From Riptortus pedestris (Eukaryota > Arthropoda > Insecta > Hemiptera > Alydidae): a DNA stretch of 64,000 bases. A model generated the notes under the pieces. It saw nothing but the letters and a program-made list of their open reading frames with translations, searched no databases and was not told where the DNA came from. Both the position numbers and the translations under genes were made by a program. Of this stretch, positions 36,792 to 48,572 are shown piece after piece (position 1 is the stretch's first letter; every line of letters starts with the position of its first letter). The stretch covers positions 151,206,001 through 151,270,000 of the forward strand of contig CM032229.1 of assembly GCA_019009955.1 (NCBI GenBank), written 5' to 3'.

Positions 36792-37455
36792 AATGTCCGT
36801 CACTCAGGGGCTGAGTAAACTACGCAGATTTCCCATGTGAAGTTTTACAGTAGAGAAATCTGAATTCTGGTAATACAATACCACCGTGATTAAATACAAA
36901 CGGTAATGAGAAATATTTCAGTTCATTTTAATAAGCTCCCCGCTTCTGAATTGTTAACAAATAGGTCTGCCAACCACTCAGAGCTGAACAGGTAGATAGA
37001 CATATTCTTCACCGGAAAGAAATACAACTACTGAAATATTTTTGAATATAACATATTAACGTTATTGCAAACTATTTAGTATATACAGTACTGTAATTTA
37101 TAATGCTTCAGAATAGTTGTTATCGCAGCCACTCAAATTTTAGTATTCCAAGAACTAAAAGGGGGAGGTATCAACAGAACGTATTAGCATATATCTCACA
37201 AAATAAAAGCTCACACGAGACTCTAAACCAATTTCAAGAGAGCCGAGCTCTTACGGAAACGGCTGAACTAGCTTTCGTCGGAAACTTACGAACAGAACCG
37301 ACATCAGCCAATCTCACCTCGTCCGTTATCCGCACCCACTTAATAAAAATGCAAATATCTCGGTTAATATTCAAGATAGAGAATAAATTTATAGAACAAT
37401 ATTTATAGTAAATTTAATTTTATTTTCAATAAGATTGGTTCTATCATATTTGTTC
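36792..37455 (-). mobile_element. HINE copy Q, lacking its 5' half
   Basis: A 3' terminus with substitutions in both hairpin arms (ACTCAGGGGCTGAGT, so the pairing is kept by paired changes) is followed by a body of the copy A/B type. It stops in the GATTGGTTCTATCATATTTG region before the microsatellite. The 101-codon plus frame (37103-37408) is translated HINE. Confidence 0.8.
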
Positions 37456-37789
37456 TAAAAGGTATTCACTATTTAACTGTTACATGTAAAACCAGAGATC
37501 AAGAGTTTAAGTTTAAAGTCCTATTAAAAGTTCATAGAGAGTAGTAGAGTTTGCACTTTGCAGGTGACGTCAGGTATGTCACTTCTATGTCAAATCAAAA
37601 TATTAGTTTAGATTTTGCCACTTAAATTTCGTTAAACTTCCTCCATCATTAATCATAGATCACTTAGTCAAAATTTTTAATGTGTAAACCCAAAAATATT
37701 TTGAACAATCACTACTTTCTTTCAAACCTAACTGTTTTTAATTCATTTCCTGCCTCCCTATGTTAATGCTGTGAATCATCACCCATACT
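37456..37789. other. probable decayed upstream part of the LINE
   Basis: Broken frames here are compatible with reverse transcriptase N-terminal to the recognisable part (for example YFEQSLLSFKPNC), but no motif is secure. Confidence 0.3.
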
Positions 37790-39560
37790 AAGAGTATGGT
37801 AAGAAAAGGTAATTGCTACTCAGATCTCTTTTTACAAGAGATGGGTGTTCCATAGGGCAGCGTACTCAGCACAACCTTGTTTCTTACTGCAAAGGATACC
37901 ATTCAAGTATACATCCCAGCAGATATCCAATACTGCCTGTATGTTGATGAGATTTTAATTTTTTATTCTGATTCTTGTGTTACAAAAGCACAGGAATGAA
38001 TACAGCACACGATTACATTACTGGAACAATGGGCTGACAAGGTGGGACTGACATTTTCGACCAACAAAACATCATCCATATTATTTACCAGGAAAATACG
38101 AAATATACATTTTCAACTAACACTCTACAATACCCCCATTCTTCAAACAAATGCATTGAAATTTTTAGAAATGCCAACGATTGACATGGGTGCCCCATTT
38201 AAAGAAGTCCTCGCAAAATGTAAGAAGTCGCTACATCTAATGAGGATTCTAAGCCATACAAAATGGGGAGCTGACAGAAAAGTAATGTTAGACATGTATC
38301 GTTGCTACACAAGATCACTTTTAGACTACGGTAGTGTAGCATACCCATCCGCCAAGCCCACAGTACTAAATATGCTTAACACTATACACAATTCAGGCTT
38401 ACGACTAGCACTAGGTGCATTCAGATCATGTCCTATCGACAGTCTTGAGGTAGAAGCTGTAGAACCCTCTCTAGACAAAAGAAGAAAATATTTACTAGCA
38501 AAATATTTCCATAAAATAAAATCATTCCCCACGCCCTCGTGCATTGAAAATATTCTAGAGAATGAATACGAAGACCTATATGAACTGAGACCAACTCATA
38601 ACCGTCCAGTAAGTATACGCTACAAGACGTTAAAGCACAATTTAAACCTCCCAAACTACGATATTTGTCCCCAAAAATCAACTGAGGAACCCCCTTGGCT
38701 TATTCGATACACCACAGACTTATCACTAACAAAATTTAAAAAATCTGATACACTATCAAAATTCCAGTACCAAGCACACTTCAACGAATTTTTACAGGGA
38801 AAACAGGAACACACTTTGTGAGTCTAAAAACGAGAAGGGAGTTGGGTCAGCTGCAGTAAGTTTTAAGAGAGGGAAAGGTAATCACGCAGACACTGCCTTC
38901 TTGTTACAGCATTCTAGGAGCAGAACTCCAAGGTATTCTATTGGCCCTCAACAACACCCACGCATCACAAAGCAAACACGTTATCGCTTGCACGGATTCC
39001 TTAGGTCCCCTTTAAGTAATAAACAATATTTACACAGATCACCCAATAGCCCAAAAAATAAAACATGAGCTTACCATTCTAGATAAACACACTACATTCT
39101 ACTGGTTGCCAGGACACGAAAACCTAGGACTGTATGAGACTGCGGACTCAGAGGCTAAATAAGCAGCTGGAAAACTTGATTATTCACAAATAGATGTACT
39201 ACATGAAGACATTTCAAGACAAACAAAACACCTCATCTTCGATACATGGCAAACCGACTGGACTAACACAAGTACTGACGACAAACTACGCACTATTAAG
39301 AACACTATTTGCATATGGCCATCAAGTTTCAGAAACTCTAGGAGAGAAGAAGTCGTCCTCTCGCGACTTAGAATTGGCTACACTAAATTAACACACTCAT
39401 ACTTAATGACAAAGACTGACAGACCTACTTGCTCAACTTGCAACATTCCATTGACGATAAGACATACATACTAAGAGAATGCCGAAAACGAACACATTAA
39501 CAATATATTCTCATACCTACACAAAATTGAAATATATGACAACATTTAACATGCAAGTTA
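37790..39560 (+). pseudogene. decayed non-LTR retrotransposon ORF2 (RT + RNase H, I/Jockey group)
   Basis: Would copy its own RNA at the target site. In order: RT motif with LFLQEMGVP, a stop where Q is expected, then GSVLSTTLF; the catalytic block QYCLYVDE, where the usual second D of the YVDD-type motif is E; a stop just before 38000; a 259-codon open stretch (38042-38821) with LEQWADKVGLTFSTNKTSSI across its left edge, ILSHTKWGADRK and YGSVAYPSAKP, typical of the region C-terminal to RT; then RNase H pieces GAELQGILLALNN, ACTDSLG, WLPGHENLG and ADSEAK, which place the expected E, D, H and D; finally a C-terminal part with LSRLRIGYTKLTHSYLM and TCSTCNIPLTIRH (zinc-knuckle-like). At least four stops and frame breaks make it inactive. 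RT plus RNase H favours the I or a related clade over true Jockey. Confidence 0.9.
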
Positions 39561-40255
39561 AGTCTGTGGTGTACAACAAAATTTAAAATTATATTATTAA
39601 TTAAATATCCACCAACTATAGACTTTTTTTTTGTTGTATTATTGCTAAGTTATTTGTTATTATTACTCGTTGTTAAGGTATTTGTTATTATTACTTGTTG
39701 TTAAGATATTTGTTATTATTACTTGTTGTTAAGGTATTTGTTATTGTTACTTGTTGTTAAGGTATTTACTATTGTTACATGTTGTTAAGGTATTTACTAT
39801 TGTTATTTGTTGTTAAGGTATTTACTATTGTTACATATTGTTAAGGTATTTACTATTGTTACTTGTTGTTAAGGTATTTACTATTGTTACTTGTTGTTAA
39901 AGTATTTACTATTGTTACATGTTGCTAAGGTATTTACTATTGTTACTTGTTGTTAAGGTATTTACTATTGTTACTTGTTGTTAAGGTATTTACTATTGTT
40001 ACTTGTTGTTAAGGTATTTACTATTGTTACTTGTTGTTAAGGTATTTACTATTGTTACTTGTTGTTAAGGTATTTACTATTGTTACATGTTGCTAAGGTA
40101 TTTACTATTGTTACATGTTGTTAAGGTATTTACTATTGCTACTTGTTATTAAGGTATTTACTATTGTTACATGTTGTCAAGGTATTTTTTGTTATTGTTA
40201 CCTGTTGTTACTTTTGAAAGGGCAAATCATCTTCGATGTGGTGTCCATGAATAAA
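39561..40255 (+). repeat. LINE 3' UTR with 28-bp tandem array, copy 2
   Basis: About 20 units of the same 28-bp repeat as at 23700, here mostly the variant GGTATTTACTATTGTTACTT + GTTGTTAA, with the TTGTTATTATTAC form at the left edge. It ends in CTTTTGAAAGGGCAAATCAT, TTCGATGTGGTGTCCATGAA and TAAATAATAATCATCATAAT. Its position right after the RNase H/C-terminal remains, same strand, shows the array belongs to the 3' UTR. A TAA-type tail is known from I-clade elements. Confidence 0.88.
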
Positions 40256-41697
40256 TAATAATCATCATAATAGTGATGCTACAAAGAGTACTTATAGGTG
40301 AACATGGCTTGGACATTTCCAAAAAAATTCAGATTTTGCATAGGCTTTAATTAAAAGAAGTCAAACACAAAAAAAAAAGAGTATGCAGTGAGTTGGTCGG
40401 AAAACCCTTCAAGAAAATGAGGCATAGGCTGTCTCGAAAGCACACGCTCCAACATCAATAACCTGCTGACAAACATAAGCCATTAAAAAACCCATATATG
40501 CTATGCTATTTAAAAATATGTATACATAAAAGGTAAAAATATGTGATTCCAAATATATAACCAAATATAGAACTATAAAAATAATAAAAGATTAGGGCGC
40601 CAATGAATATTTTTAATTGAATAAATAGTCAAAATAAATAAGTAATGAATATTTACACATAATTTTGGATTTATTTTTTTGTATGTACATACCTGTGTTT
40701 CCTAAAATACTTTGATTTCCGTGGTAAGACTCAACGGTAACCTGCTGAAAAACATAAGCCATTAAAAAGACACCATATAAATGGAGTAAATAGTAAAAAT
40801 ATTAATATTCATATAAAAATGTAAAACCACAAATAAAGCAAAAAACACATCGAGGGAGCTAAAGGGAAACGATATATGTATATTGGATATATACTCGTAT
40901 ATAAAATGCGTTATAGGGAATAATGGATGGGTTTGATTTCACTATTTAATTAAATTATGTTGACGTAAAAAACAAAAATGTGTAATATGCTCTGGCGTTT
41001 CCTAAAGAGTGTAATATCTCAGATGCGCTGAAGGAGTATTAATTAGTAGTAATAAAACTAAACAACAATATAAATTAAGCTTCAATATCCAATCACATAC
41101 ATTCTGCTTTGTGAGCATAGGGGGCAATGAGTGATAGCGTTTATGAATGAAGATATTGAGTGGGGGCGGGGTGAATGAAGAGGGGGCACCTGATAAATCA
41201 ATGAATGAACTGGAGAGAGATGAGGATGTACGCTATGAAATTTTACTCGAATTGTATCAGGATAGCATGTGCTGGTAGGAGGTAGGGGTGTGGAGGCGGC
41301 TGCCTATCTTCCGCGGGGGCAGTCACAAGGCACCCCTGGCTCTATTCAACCCTTATCGTGCTCGTGGGCTGTAACCAGCGCTCCAAGCGGTCACCGGCCC
41401 GAAACATTTTTATCTCACGGTCTTGATAAGGGTCTGCCACAATGACCAACTCAAGGCATTCGTGAACATCTCTCTATTATGACCACTATACAATGTGTAT
41501 TAATAAATTTCACGATTTTTTAATTGATATCTAGGAGATTAGAAGTAAATAACATGATTCGCGGCGCTCAAAGGTCAATTAAAATAATTTAGGCGTATAT
41601 AACTCTAACTGCACCGAGCATCAGAACACGAGTGAATTGTCTACAACGGAAAATTGATCTTGGAAAACTTACTATTCCTATACTTTTAGCAATTTTT
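40256..41697. other. intergenic; weak duplication and a GC-richer patch
   Basis: A ~40-bp phrase (AACCTGCTGACAAACATAAG...) at 40459-40500 recurs at 40737-40779, with loosely similar AT-rich flanks. About 41250-41430 is much less AT-rich (GGCGGCTGCCTATCTTCCGC, GCGGTCACCGGCCCGAAAC) and may be a promoter-like island or an LTR remnant; no motif settles it. Confidence 0.4.
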
Positions 41698-41854
41698 AGC
41701 AGATTTCCCTTAAGGGTAATTGGCTATTGAGGTCGTACTCATGTCGTGATTTTTGAAAAATGCCTTCAAATGTGCATCAATCCTACCTGTAAATACAGTG
41801 CAGTAGCTGACGAAAAAGGAGGTCCGGACAGTATATATATATATATATATATAT

Positions 41855-42473
41855 AATTCTAGCGTACGTATGTATGTCACTGAACTCCTCCTAGACGGCC
41901 GGACCGATTTGATTGAATTTTTAAATACGCATTCGGGTGACGCCCCGGATGGTTTATCGCCGCAGATCGGCCCGGCAGATGGAGCAGGAGGGGGGGTCGT
42001 GAGGGAGGCCTGAAATTAAAAAAATAGCCGTATTTCGTTTGCTATTGGTTTTTGGGCAAATATGCACGGGATAAGAGTTGTTTATGTTTTTATTTGGAGT
42101 AACTGTTGTCATATTCACTTGTGTCGTATAATAAAGTATGAACGAGATATACACTAAAAAAGTAAAGTGGGCCCAACAATTTTATTGGGCACCAACGATT
42201 GAACCCAAATGATAATAATCTGCGCATTCTACCAGATAATCATAGAACTAAAACGTCTTCTTTTCCTTCTCTCAGTTTTCCTTATCTTTTTGCGTACCAA
42301 ATTTTTGGCGATATTTTATTTACTATTTGTTTTTAGGCAAACGTGCACATAACTAATGTTGTTTTTTGCGTTATTAAAAGAAGATTTTTTTTAAACATAA
42401 TATTATTAAATTTAATATCCTAATCGCTTGATATATCATGCAGGACAACGTCTGCCTGGTCAGCTAGTATATA

Positions 42474-42475
<2 letters not shown>
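41855..42475 (-). repeat. dispersed repeat flanked by (TA)n, copy 2
   Basis: Inverse of 25559-26242: starts CTCCTAGACGGCCGGACCGA and ends GACAACGTCTGCCTGGTCAG, CTAGT and (TA)n. TA tracts bracket it on both sides, as in copy 1. It sits inside the microsatellite of HINE copy K. Better preserved at its ends than copy 1. Confidence 0.75.
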
Positions 42476-42539
<64 letters not shown>

Positions 42540-42540
42540 C
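42476..42540. repeat. (TA)n(TG)n compound microsatellite
   Basis: TA units with two G interruptions followed by about 14 TG units. Similar TA-to-TG transitions occur in HINE copies at 30494 and 50665. Confidence 0.95.
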
Positions 42541-42672
42541 TGCTTTAGCGGCCGCAATTTTAGTTTAAGTTCTACCAATCTCTGTTATTATGTGTCGTAA
42601 CAAGAAATTGTATAGATCAAATCTTATTGCAAACGTAATGTTCTACATATAAATGTCTGCGTGGCGGACTTT

Positions 42673-43727
42673 TCTTTAGAAGAATTAGATATTGAGATTG
42701 CTCACGTGAGAAAATTTCACAATAATTCCTTCAAAGCCGATGTGCGAAGAGGGATGTAAAACTTAATACAATGTGTTATATTTCTGCAGACATGTTGTTG
42801 AATCAATTATAATTTGATTGGCGAGAGCCAATGGGGTTCTTATTTTATTCAATTGATGAAAACATTTATGTCTCTTCACTTAAAATATGTTCTATTAAGT
42901 TTGAGTGATTTTTGTTCTTGTTATTACTAATAAATTAGCATTTATTGTTATTTCGTTTTTTATTTCTCCAAACGTACATAATAGTTTTTTTCCCCGTAGG
43001 ATATTGCACTAGGTACTAGGGTACTAGGGTGCTCTATTGTACAAGCTTCGCTGCAATACTGTCAACATAATAACTGGGTAATCTCTTTTCATTCAACTTT
43101 CTGCTTGTTGCACTAAAAATTAAATAATGAAAATTTATGCACAATTTCACAAACGAATTCCTTTATTTGCAGATGATTTCCTCTTCTGTTCTGTAGAAAA
43201 GAAGCAGAGTTGATCTACAGCTGTTACTATTTGGCTTTGACAGTGTGTTAAAGTAAGAAAAATGTCGAGATTTTCATCACATTGTATATGTTTTCTTCTT
43301 CGTTAATGTATTAGTATCTTGACCAACCTGCGTACATTTTTTTAATCAATAAAACAAACATTATATTAACAAATTCATATGCTGACTATCATAAACTTTA
43401 GTGAAATGGATGTTGAGGACTTTTCCGGAAGACATTTCAATCACAAGATAGTCCTACAAAGCACTCGTCAAGAGGCTTACTTATTTTTGTATATTTTTAC
43501 AGATACCTAAGATTTGAAATCTTAAGTATCTGCAATTTATTTGGAAAAATGAGAAGAACCGAAGAAGAAAATTGATATGGTAGGACTTTTTTTTAGCTCA
43601 AATATCTTTTTCCGATATCTCAAGATATAAATTTTCTGAAGCAGATGGCTACAGATAGTTGGGTTGTGAGCTAGACCAGTTTCAACTTTGAACGAGCTAA
43701 ACGAAACGAGCTGGACTTCAATTTTTG

Positions 43728-43789
<62 letters not shown>

Positions 43790-44261
43790 GCAAACTAGCT
43801 AGCATAGAAGAAATAAGCGAAATAATCATGATCATATGGTTTAGTAGGAGAAGTTACACCATTGTGTTTAAGATAATATTATAAATGGATAGATGGGCGA
43901 TTTCAAAAGTCACGAGGAGAAATTTTCTACATTCCCTATCTTTCTAAACATATTTAACCTTTGACACTTAATTTGCATACAGTTATACATACTGAAAGTG
44001 TCCTTTTGTTGGTACACATGGTCACATTCAGGGTTTCTTTTTACTTTCTTGGTTTAGATAAAAATAAACTTGACACTTGAAGTCACTGAGGGAACAAGGC
44101 TGATGCTTTCCTTTTTAGCTTGGGAGTCGTCGTTATAAAAGACAAATTAATAATGTGGTAGAAAATGCACTAGAAAATATTAGAAATATTATAGTATTAT
44201 ATTAGGAAATATTATAAGAAAATATGATAGCTTGTGCTCCAATTTCTCAGTACACACAAAC
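42673..44261. other. intergenic with a (TA)n tract and a palindrome
   Basis: (TA)n at 43733-43786 not surrounded by HINE motifs. A near-perfect palindrome (CAGATACCTAAGATTT / AAATCTTAAGTATCTG around a central G) spans 43500-43532. No coding frame recognised. Confidence 0.5.
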
Positions 44262-44702
44262 ACAATTGAAGGGTTTGCTGCAAAAAGGAGGTAGCTCCAA
44301 TTTTTCCAGTTTTTGGGAAACCAAAAAAAACGTTTAAAAAATTCAAATTTTAAGTTATGTAAAAATATTGTTGTTGCTTACTTTCAATTATGGTGTTTAC
44401 ATATTATAACAGTATTTTCATTCAAAAAATATCATCCAAATGTTGGTGGTACGTGGATAATCCTTGGAGCTACCTCTTTTTTGCCCAAAAGAATGGAATA
44501 AAAGGAATTTCGGATTATGTTATGTCTTGGAAAAAGGATTAAAAATAAATAGAATGTACTATTATTATGTATTTTTTAATCAAAGAAAACTGAAAATAAA
44601 GTACAGCAAAATTATTGCTTTTACAAACAGAAAATAATATAAAACGAATAACATCATAGCTTATTACATCCAATTTCTTTTTGCAGCAAACCCTTCAATT
44701 GT
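44262..44702. mobile_element. MITE-like element with 26-bp perfect TIRs
   Basis: ACAATTGAAGGGTTTGCTGC plus AAAAAG at 44262-44287 is repeated exactly inverted at 44677-44702, 441 bp overall. Inside the left end a second inverted pair occurs: GGTAGCTCCAA near 44291 and TTGGAGCTACC near 44463. No transposase. I could not define a target duplication, so the superfamily is open. Confidence 0.75.
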
Positions 44703-45500
44703 CGAAATGCATTTAGTCTAAACAGTGCCTTCATTTTGGCTTTCAGAGTAATTACTAACAAAGAGAATAACTCTCCGGAATCAGTAATTTTGGCAACAGA
44801 GCTAACCCCTAAACGTCAAAATTGACGTTTACAATCCAACAGTCAAAATGATCATCTTCTCGCATTTATATTTGATAAAGGTTTAACCAGAAACGCCAGA
44901 GCTAAATATAACTTCATGCAACCGTTTCTATCAGTTATTGAGGATTGTATTTTTTGTTTTATGTTGCTGTTAATAGCACAATATCTACACTATCTACATA
45001 CCACTCTTCACTTGTTTCCTACTTTTGCAGGGTGTATAAACTTAATTTTATTTATTTAATTTATTTTTTCTTCCCCCTCCCCTTCTATAGTCTCATTTTC
45101 AATTATATTATGTTCAATACCCTGATGTTTCCATATCATACAATATCGTTTGCTTCATATATGACCCTGGCATGCCAATAACCCGTTTCAAAAATCACCG
45201 TTTGCCATAGTTCACTCTTTTTCCGTTTGTTGTTTTTTTTTTTTTGCATTTCGCTTTTTTAATGACACTTTAATAATGAGTAAATCGCCGGCGTTGCGGA
45301 ACTCATTTAAATAAATAAAAAAAAAACAGAACTACTTCTTCGAGCTGACCAAATTCTCGAGTTGTAAATTCTTATGCAACAATTCTTGTTTTCGTTTTTG
45401 TATATAATTTCAGTGAAATTTTTACGGGAAAACACACACTTTTCATAAAACAATGTTTCAATTTATTTACACCATAATACATTCAATTTTAGTTATTTTT
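44703..45500. other. intergenic, small palindrome
   Basis: AAACGTCAA/TTGACGTTT with a 2-base spacer at about 44813-44832. The 78-codon plus frame at 44945 is hydrophobic AT-rich translation without a defensible domain. Confidence 0.4.
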
Positions 45501-45618
45501 AGCACCCCTTAAGGGAAATCAGTTATTGAGGTCGTACTCATGACGCGACTTTCGACATTTTTCTTCAAATGTCCATCGATCCTACCTCAGAGATGACGAA
45601 AATGAGGTCCGTTCAAAA

Positions 45619-45682
<64 letters not shown>

Positions 45683-46144
45683 GTTTCCGCTCTAGCGGTC
45701 GCAATTATTGTTTAACCGTTACGAAATTCGATATTTAGTGGTTTTATGTAAAAAGAAAGATATAGTTCGTTAATGGCTTAAATCGGACTAGGGGAAGAGG
45801 GGATTAAAGGGAGAGAATTTCGAAAATTCTTATTATCTCTATTATTATGCGTCGGATCGAAAAATTAAATAGAACCATTCTTATTGCAAATTTAATGTTT
45901 TATAAATGTTGTTATGTACATTTTTTCACTATCTTGATTATTAGCTGAGACATTTGTATTTTTCAGTTTTCGGGATTCAGTAAACCCCTACTCCTATTCA
46001 TCTGATATTGACAATATTCCATTATGTTATGAAGCTTAAATACCAATTATTGTTCTCATTGAACTTTTAATTTTTGAGTTAAATGTAAATACGTGACGCA
46101 CGTGGGAAATCTGCTTAGTTAACGCAGCCCCTGCGTGACGGACT
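45501..46144 (+). mobile_element. HINE copy L
   Basis: 5' end missing most of AGATTTCCC (AGCACCCCTTAAGGGAAATC), so the palindrome is broken on one side. (TA)n 45621-45680, body, and an intact 3' end with hairpin. 3' type as in copies C and F. Confidence 0.85.
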
Positions 46145-47320
46145 TTTCCTTGTTCAGAAGAGTTACTGAACAGATAAATACAACACTGATTTTAGAAAGG
46201 TATCAATTTCATTTTAAACCCTGTCCTACATAAATAAAATGGGCGATTTCCATTTCATTTTTATATTCTAAGAGTTTGTGTTGTTATTTGCATATTCTTT
46301 AACTGTTTTAGAATTCTAAATAAAGAGTTAGTTTAGCGAATGGTTGACTAGTCCCAAGGCTCTAGAGCTAGGCAGTATCTCGAACGGGGAAGATGTAATT
46401 GAGAAGTTACAGAGGGTTTCTTGTTGCACGCGAACCAACACCTCCCACGACACCTTCTTGTTCCTAGTCCAAGAGTCGATAGCTGATCTTATCGATTTAT
46501 TTAGTGTTTAGGAGCCTGTACAGTGGGCGGCTCAGCCTTAAACAACAATAAACAACAACTTCGTTTAAACTGCTCAGCGTTTTATAGCTTTATTTTTGTG
46601 GTCCCCTTTACTTGTACCACAAGAATAATTTCTAATCCCAGTAAAGTGAACATTTCTTCAATTTTATTCAAAATTAAATTCCAATAATTAAGCCAAGGAT
46701 ACATTTTAGACTAGTAGGCAAAAGCGTGAATAAGATTTCTCTGATATAATATTGATCAGATTTCTCTGATAATTATTAATTATTTATTAGCAGTACATTC
46801 CGTCATAACAGTAATAATAACATAGTTTTTACTGTTGATAGGAGTTCCTAGCTTGTTGTGTAAATTAATAATCGCGTTTTTAAAGAAGAGTGGTCGTACC
46901 CGTTGCTAACAGTATCTAACACTATCATAAAATCTAAAAGTAGTAACTGGGTTAGAGCACTGGGATAGATATCTATATAAATAAGATACAGAGATATATA
47001 AATAATTAATTATTTCTGATTGTAGAATCTGCACGTTTTAAAATCCACAATGGTGAACCGTTTTTGGATGACAGAAAGACAATATCTTTTGGGTGGGGAT
47101 TTCTACTAATAAGCAGGCCTTTATTGCCAAACTAAAACTGTTACAAACATTAAAATAAACGAAAAACAATAAAATATTAGAAAATTATCTCTTGAAGTTC
47201 TGTTATAATCCACAAAATAAATTTTATTTACCTATTGAAAGTTGATTTCAATCTTCTACTCATATTTTAAATAGACCCAACCAAAACACCAAACATTTTT
47301 GTAATTTTATTTTCCTTCCT
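46145..47320. other. intergenic, possible LTR remnant
   Basis: About 46330-46640 is less AT-rich and has features often seen at LTR ends (GAGCCTGTACAGTGGGCGG, AAACAACAATAAACAACAAC). No boundaries or coding remains were found, so this stays a suggestion. Confidence 0.3.
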
Positions 47321-47540
47321 GGGGCTCAGGTTGGCCGTGCGAGTTAGGGCGTTGGTCTTAATCTCGCGTAGTAGACTTAGAGTGGCGGGTTCGATTCCCG
47401 CCATGGGCATTAGAAATTTGTTTAGTCATGGACTCATTAAATAAACTCCTTAGCCCACACTGGCTATAAAAGAGTGGTAACCTGTAGATAAACTGTCCCG
47501 ATTAGCCTTAGTAGGATAATGTGGACGTCAATAATAATAA
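47321..47540 (+). repeat. tRNA-derived SINE, best-preserved copy
   Basis: GGGGCTCAGGTTGGCCGTGC, A-box region GGCCGTGCGAGTTAGGGCG, B-box GGGTTCGATTCCCGCC. These are close to the consensus Pol III boxes, making this the copy most likely to have been recently active. Body AAGAGTGGTAACCTGTAG; tail GGACGTCAATAATAATAAAC. Confidence 0.88.
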
Positions 47541-47574
47541 ACAAAACAAACGAAATTAGTTATTTATTATACAA

Positions 47575-47990
47575 GTGACGAAAGTAGATCATTTTACAAC
47601 TCGAGTGAAACGTTTACCCAGACGAGCGAAGCGAGGTTGTGAAAGGTTATAAGCATAGTTATAAAACAACTAGTGATGATTGTGAAGTAGTGCAGTTATA
47701 AACAAGTGCAGGTTATAAACAAGGAAGGTAATTATTATTATATTTAAATTTTAAAATATATTGATTATTTCCACCAATAATTCATTCACATTTCAATTTA
47801 TTTTGTTAAAATAAATTCTTACAATGTTAAGAAACATTTAAAAGCATTTAATTTCCAACTTCAAATTATTTTTTAATTTATACTTATTACTAATTAAGAA
47901 GGCAATTCACTTTCTTCACTTGTGAAGAAAGTGATTACTTTCTTCGCTCTATTGCAAAATGGTTCACTTTCTTCACTCATTTCAGTTTAG
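47575..47990. mobile_element. possible TIR transposon remnant
   Basis: GTGACGAAAGTAGATCATTTTACAA... near 47577 and the inverse of GTGAAGAAAGTGAACCATTTTGCAA... near 47985 are similar over about 30 bp. Inside the right end, CACTTTCTTCAC TT GTGAAGAAAGTG (47908-47933) is a perfect 26-bp palindrome. GACGAGCGAAGCGAGG near the left end is a phrase often seen in DNA-transposon subterminal regions. No transposase. Confidence 0.45.
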
Positions 47991-48375
47991 TAATGTTACC
48001 ATTATTCAACGATTACAGAAAAAAAATATTATCCATCCAACAAACTAAATCTCCAATGGAGCATTAGTAGAATTTGTTCACTTTTATTCATCACATAATT
48101 CAAAGTATAATGACGTCATGCAGTCTGATGTCTAATTATTACTCTCCTTATTAACTAAAGCGAATAAATGTTTAGAAATTGAATTACTGTTACTTATATC
48201 CGCGACTTATGAAAACACAATTTATTGTTCTATATCTTGCCTGCTTGCTTTTCTAAATACACCTGAGATTCCTGACGGTATATAAACATTCTATGTTGCT
48301 GTCAATCCATCTTTTGTATATCAATTTATTCTTTTGTCAATCAATGTATCATATTAAATGTATAATGATGTGCAC

Positions 48376-48572
48376 TAGGTTGTCACATGAAATAAGGCCT
48401 TTAATTATTATGCTTACGAGCCTAGAGTTGCGTGTTCGATTCCCTAATAGGAATTCTATGTAACGAAGTCACTAAATAAAATATTGAGGCACATTGGCTA
48501 GAAAATAGTGTTAACCTGTATATAATTCCTCCCGATCAGCCGTTGTAGCATAGTATAACATTAAAAAAAAAA
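48376..48572 (+). repeat. tRNA-derived SINE, degenerate
   Basis: Head eroded but B-box GTGTTCGATTCCC is clear; body GGCTAGAAAATAGTGTTAAC, CTGTATATAATTCC; tail TATAACATTAAAAAAAAA. The most diverged recognisable SINE copy here. Confidence 0.7.

Larger units (their letters stand above)
41698..42672 (+). mobile_element. HINE copy K, interrupted at its microsatellite
   Basis: 5' end AGCAGATTTCCCTTAAGGG and block (GAGGTCGTACTCATGTCG) at 41698-41832, then (TA)n, then a 620-bp foreign repeat, then a second (TA)n/(TG)n tract, then AACTGCTTTAGCGGCCGCAA and the body, ending CTGCGTGGCGGACTTTT with most of the 3' half lost. The copy would be about 350 bp without the insertion. Confidence 0.8.

Noticed and set aside
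37103..37408. 101-codon plus ORF
   Set aside because: Lies entirely in HINE copy Q and reads its reverse body; other HINE copies have stops in this frame.
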